A stretch of DNA of 64,000 bases from an uncultured Carboxylicivirga sp. (lineage in GTDB: Bacteria > Bacteroidota > Bacteroidia > Bacteroidales > Marinilabiliaceae). Position numbers and translations under genes: made by a program. The notes beneath the pieces were generated by a model, which saw only the letters and a program-made list of their open reading frames with translations, did not search any database and had not been told where the DNA came from. The stretch lies in contig CANNEA010000013.1 of NCBI GenBank assembly GCA_947503525.1, positions 1 to 64,000 of the forward strand, written 5' to 3'. This document shows, one piece after another, positions 52,830-62,504 of this stretch; within the stretch, counting starts at the first letter, position 1, and every line of letters starts with the position of its first letter.

Positions 52830-54185
52830 TTATTTTTTTACCCATCCATCATAATTGAAATCACAATTGATCCATTTTTTATCAATGGTAATATAGGTAT
52901 CTGTTTGTTTTGCTTTAATCCAGTCATCAAGCGTTTCCTGTCTTTTTTGATTTTCCAGCATAGCTTGAAGCATTTGATAATCATCTCTCAAGTTAGCTTT
53001 ATGCGGATCTGTCTTTTTCTTCAATCGAACTAAGCGATAAGTTTCCTTTCCTTTGCGTTCATCCATCATGTAGAAAGAAGATGAAATATCATCAGCTTTC
53101 ATGGTTTGAAGCTGTTTGTTAATGGCTACTGGAATTTGAGACAGTTCAAACTTAGCAGTTCCGGTTTCAGGATTAAGCATTAAACCTCCACTGGTACGCG
53201 AATCTTTATCCATTGAAAAACGAAGTGCTGCTTCCTCAAACGACATGGTTTTATCCACTATAAGACCACGAATGGTGTCCAGGTTAGCTTTTGTTTCTTT
53301 ACGCGAAGTTTCACCAATTTTAGGCTTAATTAATATGTGTCTGCAATTAATTCGCTCACCTTTACGGTCGATTAATTGAATAATATGAAATCCATATTCT
53401 GTTTCAACAATCTTAGACACTTTATTTTTATCCTGCAGGTTAAAGGCAACACTGGCAAATTCAGGAACTAAACCTGAACGTGGCATCCATCCTAATTCCC
53501 CTCCACGAGCAGCCGAACCCTTATCTTCGGAATACAATACAGCTAAGGTTGCAAAATCACGTCCGTCGTTTAATTGGCGTTGAAAATCGCGAAGTTGTGT
53601 TTTAACTCTGTCAATTTCTTTTTGCTCAATTTTAGGATTCAACACAATTTGCTGAAGCTCAAATTGAGTTGGAATCATCGGTAAGCTGTCTTTATCCGCA
53701 TTGCGATAAAAGGCTCTGATTTCAGCCGGAGTTACGTTAATGTCTTGGGTAATTTCGCCTTGCATACTTTGAGTAAGCATTTGTGTTCTTACCATTTCCA
53801 TCTGATCTCTTTTGATCTGCATTAAAGACTTGTTAAAGTATTCTTCTAACTTTTCTTTATCGCCAATTTGAGATATAAAATAATTAACTCTGCGGTCAAC
53901 CTCGTTTACAACTTGATTTTCATTTACTTCTATACTATCTAATTTTGCCTGATTCAATAGGAGCTTACTAATCAATTGTTGTTCAAAAATGTTACATTTT
54001 AAGTCGCCGGAAAAGTTTGCGCCTTCCATGAGAGCTTGCTCATATTGGTGTTCTATATCCGACTTTAAAATTGCATTATCCCCAACAACCGCTATTACTT
54101 CGTCAATAACGCCATCTTGGGCAAATAATGAATTAAATGATGTAAGAGCTATGATGAAAATGCTTAATATAATCGTGCTACGCAT
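52830..54185 (-). CDS. SurA-like periplasmic peptidyl-prolyl isomerase, two parvulin domains
   Basis: 451 residues. Signal peptide 1-22 (TSFNSLFAQ). SurA-type N-terminal chaperone domain (about 25-170; GVIDEVIAVVGDNAILKSDI). First parvulin domain (about 178-275): FELQQIVLNPK, then GGELGWMPRSGLVPEFA, YGFHIIQLIDR. Second domain (about 280-390): INCRHILIKPK, then a weaker GGLMLNPETG. It helps fold outer-membrane proteins in the periplasm. It is the last of three folding-factor genes on this strand and ends at a hairpin. Confidence 0.92.
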   Translation of the reverse strand: MRSTIILSIFIIALTSFNSLFAQDGVIDEVIAVVGDNAILKSDIEHQYEQALMEGANFSGDLKCNIFEQQLISKLLLNQAKLDSIEVNENQVVNEVDRRVNYFISQIGDKEKLEEYFNKSLMQIKRDQMEMVRTQMLTQSMQGEITQDINVTPAEIRAFYRNADKDSLPMIPTQFELQQIVLNPKIEQKEIDRVKTQLRDFQRQLNDGRDFATLAVLYSEDKGSAARGGELGWMPRSGLVPEFASVAFNLQDKNKVSKIVETEYGFHIIQLIDRKGERINCRHILIKPKIGETSRKETKANLDTIRGLIVDKTMSFEEAALRFSMDKDSRTSGGLMLNPETGTAKFELSQIPVAINKQLQTMKADDISSSFYMMDERKGKETYRLVRLKKKTDPHKANLRDDYQMLQAMLENQKRQETLDDWIKAKQTDTYITIDKKWINCDFNYDGWVKK

Positions 54186-54349
54186 GTTTTCGATTTTGTA
54201 TTTTCTTAATCAATATTGGTTTAGGTTGAATATTGTTTGCAGCCGTCCTCTCCTGTATCAGCCTTTTTCAACCCATGCAAATATAAAAAAAAGATTAGCT
54301 TTTTTACCCTGATTAACAGAATTGCAGGGAGTTTAAATTAGTATGTGAG

Positions 54350-55210
54350 CTAATAGAACTTTATAGATTTATCTTTCAAGGCTTCCTCGTATAAGTCTGA
54401 CTCCAATTGTTTGATGAATTCCAGACGTTTTTTATTCACAAGAATAGCCTTTATTCTTTCTTCAACGTATTCGATAGGTGCTAATTCCGAACCTAACTTA
54501 TATTCTTTTATGGCAAGAAAATAGTGATGCAAAGAATCGGAAGTTTGATAATGCTTATTGTAACGAACAAATTGCTCGGGTCTTGAAATGGACTCCGGTA
54601 AAGTATTATTAATGTCTTGAAGTGGTAGCCACTGGTCCAGAAAAACTTCATATTTCTTTGCATTCTGGAAACAATAGGTTTCCAGTTTTACTAAATCTTC
54701 CTGCTTTTCTGATTTGTATAAACGTTCTACAGTACGAATATTAGGCGCAGTTTTTGGGACCATTACAAACAATCCTTTAATAATAGGATCTTTAAGCCTG
54801 AAATTATCGGTCATTTCTTCATAACATGTATTGACTTCAGAGCCGGTAATGAAGGGACTGAATTTTTGCGCCAATAACTTTTGTTGGTAATGATGCACTA
54901 ACAAGGAGCGCCTGTATTCTTCAAGTAGTTTGTTAACATCTTTTTCCTGAGGCGTAAGATTAAGTTCAGCTTTTCGTAATAACAATTCAGCGCGTATCCA
55001 ACGGTTAATATAGTCTTGAGCAAAAACTACACTGTCTTCTTTTGATAAGTGGTTAGGAATAGCTGCATACAGCATACCATTGGTCAATTCCTTATCTGCC
55101 ACTGCTACCAAGGGATTTGAATTGTCGCCGTCCGTATCCGATTCACACCCCGAAATAAAACCGATTAAAGTAAGACTAATTAAAATTAAGCTATATATGG
55201 ATTGCCTCAT
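54350..55210 (-). CDS. SurA-N-like lipoprotein without clear parvulin domain
   Basis: 286 residues. The lipobox FISGC gives Cys22. Mostly helical (RWIRAELLLRKAELNLTPQE; EYRRSLLVHHYQQKLLAQKF), resembling the chaperone part of SurA/PrsA-type proteins. The middle segment IIKGLFVMVPKTAPN looks like the first strand of a parvulin domain but the usual GG-x-L-GW and GFH motifs are missing, so isomerase activity is unlikely. Its position between two full parvulin proteins suggests a membrane-tethered holdase working with them (inference). Confidence 0.8.
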   Translation of the reverse strand: MRQSIYSLILISLTLIGFISGCESDTDGDNSNPLVAVADKELTNGMLYAAIPNHLSKEDSVVFAQDYINRWIRAELLLRKAELNLTPQEKDVNKLLEEYRRSLLVHHYQQKLLAQKFSPFITGSEVNTCYEEMTDNFRLKDPIIKGLFVMVPKTAPNIRTVERLYKSEKQEDLVKLETYCFQNAKKYEVFLDQWLPLQDINNTLPESISRPEQFVRYNKHYQTSDSLHHYFLAIKEYKLGSELAPIEYVEERIKAILVNKKRLEFIKQLESDLYEEALKDKSIKFY

Positions 55211-55271
55211 TTGAATAACTATGTTTAGACTTGATCATTGCAAATATACAATTCTTAATCTGCTCTAAAAA

Positions 55272-57200
55272 CTATAGCGCAGCCTTATCTAAAACCGTTT
55301 TGTTAACCATGGGTTTAAATTTTTCGCGAAGCATCTTAATCCAGTCCTCTTCCAATTTTGCTTGATAATCAGACAACACTTGTCCTCTTACCTCATTTAA
55401 TTCTCTTTCAGCAGCCGGCAATAGTTCTCCGTCTGTTAATAGATATTTATATTCAGATGTAGTTTTTGTTTCTTCTGTTTTCCAAACCTGCTGATCCAAT
55501 AGTTTGTGCTGACCTTTCGAGAAGGTTCCCTTTTCAATTTTGGCGTATGCAGAAATGATATTCTCAATGGAGTCATTCATTTCAGTGTTATTCAGTTGGG
55601 CTTTAACTTTCTTGAGGTCTTTTTTCTTTTTACAAAAGAAGAGATTACCCTCAAATCTTTCTTCAAGTTTATAATTTCTCTTATTTGCGTTGAAGAATTT
55701 TTCTAAGCCTAAAGTATCCTCCGATGCTTTATTCCAAATTTCTTTCTGACTTATCTCAAATATTAATAAACCATCATGGTATTCATTCATTAAATACTTA
55801 AAATCAGGATAATTTTCTTCGAGGTGTTCTTTTTCGTATTCAATAATTTTATCATCGGCAAAACTATCCCAATTTTCCGCTATGCTTTGTGTTGATAATT
55901 GCTTTGGATTTATTCTTTTTGTTTTTAGAAAAGATCCAAAGTCACCAGAGTTAAGTTCGATATCAGCAAACGATGCGGCAGAAATATTCTTTTGTGTTAG
56001 GAGTTCGGATAGAGCATCTGCGTCCAGGGATTTATTCTCAATTATTAGGTTGAAAAGTTGTTGTGAAGCCTCTTGATCAATGGCGTATTTATATTCTTTT
56101 CTTAAACGGTTTAAAGTTGCTTTTTGACCGGCATAAGCTCTTTCGTCTCTTTTAATTTTTTGAAGTATGTCTTCACGACTATCTTCAAGTGAGGCTATTG
56201 GTCTGTGGTCAATTCTTTTGATGATATGCCAGCCAAAAGGAGTTTGTATAGGTTGAGAAATTTGCCCACTATCGCTTAAAGCAAAAGCTGCCTCCGCAAA
56301 TTCAGGTACCATTCTTCCTGTTGTAAACCATGGTAATTCACCGTTGTTTTTTACCGTGTTTTTATCATCAGAATGTTCTTTAATCATTTCAGTAAAATCG
56401 GCTCCAGCTAATAATAGTTGATACACCGAGTCAATGTCGGTTTTAGCTTTAGTTTTTACATCTGTTGGTGCATTCTGAGGATAGGCTTTCATGATGTGGG
56501 CCACTTTCATTTCTCCTCTGTTTTCACGCTTATCATGAACAAATATTAAGTGATAGCCGAATGATGTTCTAACTATATCAGATACTTCTCCAACCGTTGT
56601 GTTGAAAGCCGCTTTTTCAAAAGGGTAGACCATCATAAAACCGGTGAAGTAACCCAATCTGCCACCTTTTGGTGCAGAAGGTCCTTCGGATTTTTCTTTA
56701 GCTACTTTTTCAAATGAATCTTCATCAGAAATCAATAATTTGATCTCACTTATTTTATTATAAGCTTTTACAGTATCATCCGGTGTAGGTGATTGTGGTA
56801 GTTTAATTAAAATATGAGAAGCATCTACCTCATAACTCATGTGCTCATATGCTTCAGTTAGCACAGCCTCTGTGGCCTTCTTGTCCGTTAGGTATGGTTT
56901 TGACAATTCATTTCGATAATAATTTAATTCACGCTTAAAGGATGGAATAGTGTCGTAACCTTGGTCAATGGCCTCAAGTACCTTAAGTTTATAATTCACA
57001 AAAAGTGGAACATATTCCGTTCTGCTCAATGGGTTTTGCGATAGAGAATTGTTTTTGTTGAAAATGTAGTTGAATTCTTCAACACTGTATTTTTGCTCTC
57101 CTATTGTTAATAGAGTATTGTCTTGAGCCGAGCTTGGTTGAATATTTAATAGAATAAAAGCTATTAAACCAACACATTGATAAATGTTCCGAATATTCAT
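55272..57200 (-). CDS. Large periplasmic peptidyl-prolyl isomerase with two parvulin domains
   Basis: 642 residues. Signal peptide 1-25 (NIQPSSAQ). N-terminal chaperone part (about 26-125), parvulin domain 1 (about 128-225: DASHILIKLPQS, GGRLGYFTGFMMVYPFEKAA, GYHLIFVHDKR), parvulin domain 2 (about 230-330: VAHIMKAYPQN, NGELPWFTTGRMVPEFAEAA, GWHIIKRIDHR). A ~300-residue helical C-terminal region follows, not seen in SurA. Probably the main periplasmic folding factor of the three. The gene is first in the group and 61 bases from the lipoprotein gene. Confidence 0.92.
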   Translation of the reverse strand: MNIRNIYQCVGLIAFILLNIQPSSAQDNTLLTIGEQKYSVEEFNYIFNKNNSLSQNPLSRTEYVPLFVNYKLKVLEAIDQGYDTIPSFKRELNYYRNELSKPYLTDKKATEAVLTEAYEHMSYEVDASHILIKLPQSPTPDDTVKAYNKISEIKLLISDEDSFEKVAKEKSEGPSAPKGGRLGYFTGFMMVYPFEKAAFNTTVGEVSDIVRTSFGYHLIFVHDKRENRGEMKVAHIMKAYPQNAPTDVKTKAKTDIDSVYQLLLAGADFTEMIKEHSDDKNTVKNNGELPWFTTGRMVPEFAEAAFALSDSGQISQPIQTPFGWHIIKRIDHRPIASLEDSREDILQKIKRDERAYAGQKATLNRLRKEYKYAIDQEASQQLFNLIIENKSLDADALSELLTQKNISAASFADIELNSGDFGSFLKTKRINPKQLSTQSIAENWDSFADDKIIEYEKEHLEENYPDFKYLMNEYHDGLLIFEISQKEIWNKASEDTLGLEKFFNANKRNYKLEERFEGNLFFCKKKKDLKKVKAQLNNTEMNDSIENIISAYAKIEKGTFSKGQHKLLDQQVWKTEETKTTSEYKYLLTDGELLPAAERELNEVRGQVLSDYQAKLEEDWIKMLREKFKPMVNKTVLDKAAL

Positions 57201-57355
57201 TACTAATTAAATTGTGAAATTAAACTATCCATATTTAACGCAAGCAAAAATAGTTTATTATAGCTTAGTTAAATAAAATTGTTTCAATAATAACTTGACT
57301 AATGTAATAAGTCTATTCGTATTATTAGTTCTTGGTGAAAAATAGTAGTAAAAAT

Positions 57356-57383
57356 AACGCCCGATACATATGTATCGGGCGTT
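57356..57383. terminator. 28-bp perfect palindrome, guaB terminator
   Basis: AACGCCCGATACAT is followed directly by its exact reverse complement, 57356-57383, with no spacer (loop formed by the central bases). On the minus strand it is followed by ATTTTTA, 21 bases after the guaB stop, so it serves as the guaB terminator. Confidence 0.82.
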
Positions 57384-57404
57384 AAATTGTATTTTCAGTT
57401 AGTC

Positions 57405-58874
57405 TTATCTTGAGTAATTTGGAGCTTCACGCGTTATGGAAACATCATGTGGATGACTTTCATTCATACCGGCGTTAGTGATTTTTGTAAATCGGGCCTT
57501 ATGAAGCTCTTCAATTGTAGCTGATCCGCAATAGCCCATTCCTGCTCTTAATCCACCAATAAGTTGGTAAATTACTTCATACAGAGTTCCCTTGTAAGGT
57601 ACGCGTGCAGAGATGCCTTCCGGAACCAGCTTTTTAACATCATCCTCCACATCCTGGAAATAACGATCTTTCGATCCTTGTTGCATCGCTTCAACAGAAC
57701 CCATTCCCCGGTAAGCCTTAAATTTACGACCATTATATATAATAGTATCTCCCGGTGATTCATCAACTCCTGCGAACATGCTACCTGCCATTACTGCATG
57801 TGCTCCAGCGGCAAGTGCCTTTACAATGTCACCAGAATATCTTAAACCACCATCAGCAATTACTGGCACACCAGTTCCTTCAAGTGCTTTTGATACTTCA
57901 TAGATGGCCGATAATTGAGGGACTCCAACACCTGCAATAACACGCGTTGTACAAATTGATCCCGGGCCAATACCTACTTTTACACCATCAGCTCCGGCTT
58001 TAACTAAATCCAAAGCAGCTTCAGCTGTGGCAATATTACCTACAACTATTTCTAAGTCTGGATATTTATCCTTGGCCTTTTTTAAAGTTTCCAATACGCC
58101 TTTGCTGTGTCCGTGAGCAGTATCAATTACGATAGCATCCACATTTGCCTCAACCAATGCATCAATACGTTCAAAGGTATCTGCAGTAACCCCAACACCG
58201 GCGGCTACTCTCAGTCTGCCTTTTTCATCCTTACATGCCAAAGGTTTATCTTTAGCTTTTGTAATATCTTTATACGTTACAAGTCCAATCAGCTTGTTAT
58301 CGTTGTCGATAACAGGTAATTTTTCAATCTTATATTGTTGAAGAATAGCTGCTGCTTTCTCAAGGTCTGTCTTTTGGTTTGTAGTGACCAAATTCTCGGT
58401 AGTCATTACTTCATCAATCGAACGATTCATATTTGGTTCAAAACGCAAATCACGATTGGTAACTATACCAACAAGAAATCCATCTTTATTAACCACAGGA
58501 ATACCACCAATTTTGTATTCTTTCATTAATCCGAGAGCCTGACCAACAGAGCTACCCTCAAGGATGGTAACCGGATCGTAGATCATACCGTTTTCAGCTC
58601 TTTTAACTATAGTAACTTGCTTGGCCTGTTCGGCAATACTCATGTTTTTATGAACTACACCAATACCACCCTCGCGAGCAATGGCTATGGCTAAACGAGC
58701 TTCAGTAACCGTATCCATTGCTGCAGAAACAATTGGTGTATTAACAACAATGTTTTTCGAAAAACGGCCGTTAAGTTTAACATCCCTTGGGAGAACTTGT
58801 GAGTACGATGGGATGAGTAGAACATCATCAAAGGTTAAACCTTCTGTAACGATTTTATCCTCAATAAATGACAT
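57405..58874 (-). CDS. guaB: Inosine-5'-monophosphate dehydrogenase
   Basis: 489 residues. Oxidises IMP to XMP with NAD+, the first committed step to GMP. Start [20 protein letters not shown], two CBS domains at about 95-205 ([40 protein letters not shown]), catalytic loop [13 protein letters not shown] with the active Cys, flap [19 protein letters not shown], and end part [15 protein letters not shown]. Cytosolic tetramer in characterised relatives. Single-gene unit with a promoter box at 58907-58914 and a palindromic terminator. Confidence 0.97.
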   Translation of the reverse strand: MSFIEDKIVTEGLTFDDVLLIPSYSQVLPRDVKLNGRFSKNIVVNTPIVSAAMDTVTEARLAIAIAREGGIGVVHKNMSIAEQAKQVTIVKRAENGMIYDPVTILEGSSVGQALGLMKEYKIGGIPVVNKDGFLVGIVTNRDLRFEPNMNRSIDEVMTTENLVTTNQKTDLEKAAAILQQYKIEKLPVIDNDNKLIGLVTYKDITKAKDKPLACKDEKGRLRVAAGVGVTADTFERIDALVEANVDAIVIDTAHGHSKGVLETLKKAKDKYPDLEIVVGNIATAEAALDLVKAGADGVKVGIGPGSICTTRVIAGVGVPQLSAIYEVSKALEGTGVPVIADGGLRYSGDIVKALAAGAHAVMAGSMFAGVDESPGDTIIYNGRKFKAYRGMGSVEAMQQGSKDRYFQDVEDDVKKLVPEGISARVPYKGTLYEVIYQLIGGLRAGMGYCGSATIEELHKARFTKITNAGMNESHPHDVSITREAPNYSR

Positions 58875-58906
58875 GGAACCTTGTTTTTGGGATTAAAAAA
58901 TTTTGG

Positions 58907-58914
58907 CAAAACTA
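58907..58914 (-). promoter_or_regulatory. -7 box for guaB
   Basis: CAAAACTA reads TAGTTTTG on the minus strand, matching TAnnTTTG, 33 bases before the guaB start. No TTTG at the correct -33 distance was found. Confidence 0.45.
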
Positions 58915-58973
58915 CTAAAAAATCAGTCACAGTAGCTTTTTGAAAATGTTAATATTGGTTTATATTTATTTTA

Positions 58974-58989
58974 TAGACTAATCGGTCTA
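58974..58989. promoter_or_regulatory. Imperfect palindrome in guaB-recQ gap, possible operator
   Basis: TAGACTAATCGGTCTA is an imperfect palindrome (six of eight positions symmetric) of the size bound by TetR-type dimers. It lies in the 332-base divergent gap 58875-59206, which otherwise holds only AT-rich sequence and the guaB -7 box. No TetR-type gene is in the window. Confidence 0.3.
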
Positions 58990-59206
58990 CTGGTTTTTGA
59001 AATTGTATGAGTTAAATTAATATAAAGATAGATAGGTAACTATGAGCTGTTATTGTGATATAAATTATTCTCGAAAGGCATTTTGTTGAACGATAAGAAT
59101 AGCTAAAAAAATTTATCAGTAGCAATGCTTCGAATGATGTTCCGGTGTTGTGTTGATAAATATTGCCCAATTTATTCTTGAATTTGGTATACCTTTATCC
59201 TCAACA

Positions 59207-61114
59207 ATGGATATATTTCATCACATATTAAAGCAATATTGGGGCTATTCCGAATTTCGACCTTTGCAAGAGGATATTATTCGTTCTGTGGCTTCCGGTA
59301 AAGATACCTTGGGTCTAATGCCAACCGGCGGAGGGAAGTCGCTAACATTTCAAGTGCCCGCTTTATCAAAGGAAGGTGTTTGTTTGGTTATTACACCCTT
59401 GATTGCTTTAATGAAAGATCAGGTGGCTAATTTGCGAGAAAGAGGAGTAAAGGCTTCTGCCATCCATTCCGGTATGACTCGTGATGAAATAAACGTGACT
59501 TTGGATAATTGTATTTTTGGTGGAGTTAAGTTTTTATATCTGTCACCAGAAAGGATCGGAACTGAGATGTTTCAAGGGAAGCTAAGTCAGATGCAGGTTT
59601 CGTTATTAGCTATTGATGAAGCGCATTGCATCTCGCAATGGGGATATGATTTCAGGCCCTCGTATTTAAAGGTGGCTGAGATTAGGGACTTATTACCTAA
59701 TGTTCCTGTATTAGCTTTAACTGCAACAGCCACGCCAGAGGTGGTTAAAGATATCCAGGATAAACTTAGGTTTGATGGAGGCAATTTATTTGAAAAAAGT
59801 TTCAAACGAGATAATCTGTCATATGTAGTTCGTTACTCTGAGGATAAGGAAGAGCAGTTGTTGAGTGTGCTTCAAAAAGTTAGAGGGAGCGCTGTTGTGT
59901 ACGTGCGAAGCCGAAAGAAAACAAAAGAATATGCGGACATACTTCTGAAAAATGGAATTTCAGCTTCCTCTTTTCATGCAGGAATGCCACAGGAAATAAA
60001 AGATGAAAGACAAAAAAAGTGGACCGATGGTGATGTTCGGGTAATGGTTTCGACCAATGCTTTTGGTATGGGTATTGATAAGCCGGATGTCAGACTTGTT
60101 GTTCATATGGATGCACCTGATTCTTTGGAAGCCTACTTTCAGGAGGCAGGGCGTGCGGGTCGTGATGAGAAGAAAGCATATGCATTATTGTTGTGGTCAA
60201 ACAATGATAAAGCGCGTTTAAAGCGAAGTGTATCGCTTTCATTTCCTGACAGAGAAACTATACTTCGTGTATATGATGCACTTGGTAATTTTCTGCAGTT
60301 ACCGGTGGGAAGTGGTTTTGGAATGGTGTATGATTTTGATATGGGTTTGTTTTGCAGTACTTACAAGATGAATGTAATGACCGTCTTTAATAGCCTTAAG
60401 ATTTTACAGCGTGCAGGTTATGTTGAATTTACTGAAGAATTGAATCTTGCGTCAAAGGTTCACTTTATAATGCGAAGGGACGAATTGTATAAGTTTCAGG
60501 TAGCTAATGAAGCGTTTGATGCTTTTATAAAACTTTTGCTGCGTTCGTATACCGGACTCTTTACCGAATATGTAGCTGTTAATGAACAAATATTAGCTAA
60601 GCGCATAAATAAGAACAGGAAGGTAGTGTATGATTATTTACTTACACTTAGCAAGCATAAGGTAATAAAATATATTCCTCAACGTAAAACTCCTTTAATA
60701 ACTTACACTACGTCCCGCGAGGATAGTAAATACATCGAGTTGAGAAAGGAGATCTACCAACATCGTAAAGAAAAATATGAAAGCCGGGTTCAAAGTGTGA
60801 TAGACTATGGGACTATAGGTCATGTGTGTAGAAGCAAGCTGTTGTTGAGTTACTTTGGACAAAAGGATCTGGAGAATTGCGGTGTGTGCGATGTATGTCA
60901 GGATATGAAAAAAACGGATTTGTCGCTTAAGACCTTTGATGAGATACAGGATCTGATCAAAAAGGAATTAAAGACTACTGAACATACATTTGAAAAGCTG
61001 CAATCTAAACTTTCCGTATCTGAAGATGACTTAAAAAAAGTTGTTCGCTGGCTTGAAGAATACGAGGTGATTGGTGAAAACGAGAATGGGCAATTGGAGT
61101 GGTGGCGCGATTAA
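59207..61114 (+). CDS. RecQ-type ATP-dependent DNA helicase
   Basis: 635 residues from ATG 59207; a GTG at 59150 would add 19 residues absent from the typical start. It begins MDIFHHILKQYWGYSEFRPL, the usual RecQ opening. Helicase motifs: LMPTGGGKSLTFQVPA (I), AIDEAHCISQWGYDFRPSY (II with the RecQ aromatic loop), ALTATATPEV (III), MVSTNAFGMGIDKPDVRLV (V), QEAGRAGRDEKKAYALL (VI). Zinc-binding RQC segment with CRSKLLLSYFGQK and CGVCDVC. No HRDC domain is visible at the C-terminus. Unwinds DNA 3' to 5' in repair. Confidence 0.93.
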   Translation: MDIFHHILKQYWGYSEFRPLQEDIIRSVASGKDTLGLMPTGGGKSLTFQVPALSKEGVCLVITPLIALMKDQVANLRERGVKASAIHSGMTRDEINVTLDNCIFGGVKFLYLSPERIGTEMFQGKLSQMQVSLLAIDEAHCISQWGYDFRPSYLKVAEIRDLLPNVPVLALTATATPEVVKDIQDKLRFDGGNLFEKSFKRDNLSYVVRYSEDKEEQLLSVLQKVRGSAVVYVRSRKKTKEYADILLKNGISASSFHAGMPQEIKDERQKKWTDGDVRVMVSTNAFGMGIDKPDVRLVVHMDAPDSLEAYFQEAGRAGRDEKKAYALLLWSNNDKARLKRSVSLSFPDRETILRVYDALGNFLQLPVGSGFGMVYDFDMGLFCSTYKMNVMTVFNSLKILQRAGYVEFTEELNLASKVHFIMRRDELYKFQVANEAFDAFIKLLLRSYTGLFTEYVAVNEQILAKRINKNRKVVYDYLLTLSKHKVIKYIPQRKTPLITYTTSREDSKYIELRKEIYQHRKEKYESRVQSVIDYGTIGHVCRSKLLLSYFGQKDLENCGVCDVCQDMKKTDLSLKTFDEIQDLIKKELKTTEHTFEKLQSKLSVSEDDLKKVVRWLEEYEVIGENENGQLEWWRD

Positions 61115-61249
61115 GAATTGTTTTTTGAATGTAAGAGCTTCAGCTCGAATAAAAATCAAAGGTCTTTAATTAAAGGCACTCTGCATTTTTTTTCTTACTT
61201 TTGGCCGATAATTTTGAGCAATAAAAGTGATTGTGAGGGTGATTAAAGA

Positions 61250-61882
61250 ATGAATATGGAAGAGCCGTTGGAACATGTAGTCTATTCTAAGAATGTTATT
61301 GAATTTGTGACTGTAGCCAAGGAATTTTGTAATTTTTTAGAGTCTGCAGAACAATATCCCCGTAAGGAGTTTGTGACGGTAGCTACCCGGATTTTACCTT
61401 TAGTTTATTTAAAGGCTGTTGTTCTTCCAAAGGTGGAAGCCGAATTGGAAGACGAAGTTGAGAAAACAGTTGATGAAATGACTTACGCCCACATACAAGG
61501 TGGTATAGAGTCGAGACTAGGTAGGTTTAATGATTATCTGGAAGTATTTACTCCTGATATCGAGAGGAGCGATACTCCCGTTATCGCTTTTATAGCTGAA
61601 GATTTAACTGATATCTATCAAGATTTAAAAGATTTTATTTCGGCTTACCGAATTGGTGTAACTGAAATAATGAATGATGCCTTATCTATGGTTCAGCAAA
61701 ATTTTGAATTATACTGGGGGCAACGTTCTGTTAATACCTTAAGAGCGCTCCATTCGGTATTATATGGAGAAGAAGATCTGGAAGAAGAAGAGGGGGAAGA
61801 ATCCGTTCGTGAAGAACGAAAGAAGGACAATTGGTATCTTCGAATGCAGAAGGATTGGCAGGATGACAATGAAAATATCTAA
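61250..61882 (+). CDS. DUF5063 domain-containing protein
   Basis: 210 residues, helical, cytoplasmic. It carries the DUF5063 pattern: NVIEFVTVAKEFCNFLESAE near the start, ILPLVYLKAVVLPKVE, and DLTDIYQDLKDFISAYRIG. The C-terminus is very acidic, then basic (EEDLEEEEGEESVREERKKD). The family occurs in Bacteroidota next to the 3'-5' exonuclease gene, as here, with 18 bases between them. Function unknown; the location suggests a link to RNA or DNA processing, by association only. Confidence 0.9.
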   Translation: MNMEEPLEHVVYSKNVIEFVTVAKEFCNFLESAEQYPRKEFVTVATRILPLVYLKAVVLPKVEAELEDEVEKTVDEMTYAHIQGGIESRLGRFNDYLEVFTPDIERSDTPVIAFIAEDLTDIYQDLKDFISAYRIGVTEIMNDALSMVQQNFELYWGQRSVNTLRALHSVLYGEEDLEEEEGEESVREERKKDNWYLRMQKDWQDDNENI

Positions 61883-61900
61883 TTAAAACACAACAGTTTA

Positions 61901-62503
61901 ATGCAAAAAACCATATCAAAAGAAGAAATAAGCGAGTTGCCATTACAGCATTTTGAAGGTAATGTTGTTGTTGTGGAAGATGAAAGTAGGGTAGAAGAAC
62001 TGGTGCGCGAACTCGAGCAAAATTCAGTGATTGGTTTTGATACAGAAACAAAACCTTCGTTTCAGAAGGGGAAAATGAATCAGGTATCGCTTTTGCAATT
62101 TGCCACACCTGAATGTGGTTACTTATTCCGATTAAACAAAACAGGTTTACATCCAGCGCTTATACGTTTGATGGAGAATCCGAATATTGAAAAGGTAGGC
62201 GTTGGTATCCGGGATGATATTAAAGGTCTTCAGCGTCTGGCTCCATTGAATCAAGGTGGTTTTATCGAATTACAGGACTATGTCAAAGAAGTAGGTATTG
62301 AAGATACCAGTCTTCGTAAGTTAGCTGGTTTGGTTTTGAATTTTCGTGTTAGTAAACGTCAGCGATTATCCAACTGGGAAGCTCCACACTTAACAGATAG
62401 CCAGGTGATTTATGCCGCAACTGATGCATGGGTGGCGATAGAGCTTTTTAATAAGTTAACTACGACATTTCCTCAGAGTACAGCACAAACTTTAACTATA
62501 TAG
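61901..62503 (+). CDS. RNase D-like 3'-5' exonuclease domain protein
   Basis: 200 residues, only the DEDD exonuclease domain; the HRDC domains of RNase D are missing. Motifs: IGFDTETKPSF (Exo I with Asp and Glu), VGVGIRDDIKGLQRL (Exo II region) and YAATDAWVAIELFN (Exo III, Y-x-x-x-D). A short C-terminal tail follows. It probably trims RNA or DNA 3' ends in the cytosol. One base separates it from the methyltransferase gene, so they share a transcript. Confidence 0.9.
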   Translation: MQKTISKEEISELPLQHFEGNVVVVEDESRVEELVRELEQNSVIGFDTETKPSFQKGKMNQVSLLQFATPECGYLFRLNKTGLHPALIRLMENPNIEKVGVGIRDDIKGLQRLAPLNQGGFIELQDYVKEVGIEDTSLRKLAGLVLNFRVSKRQRLSNWEAPHLTDSQVIYAATDAWVAIELFNKLTTTFPQSTAQTLTI

Positions 62504-62504
62504 T

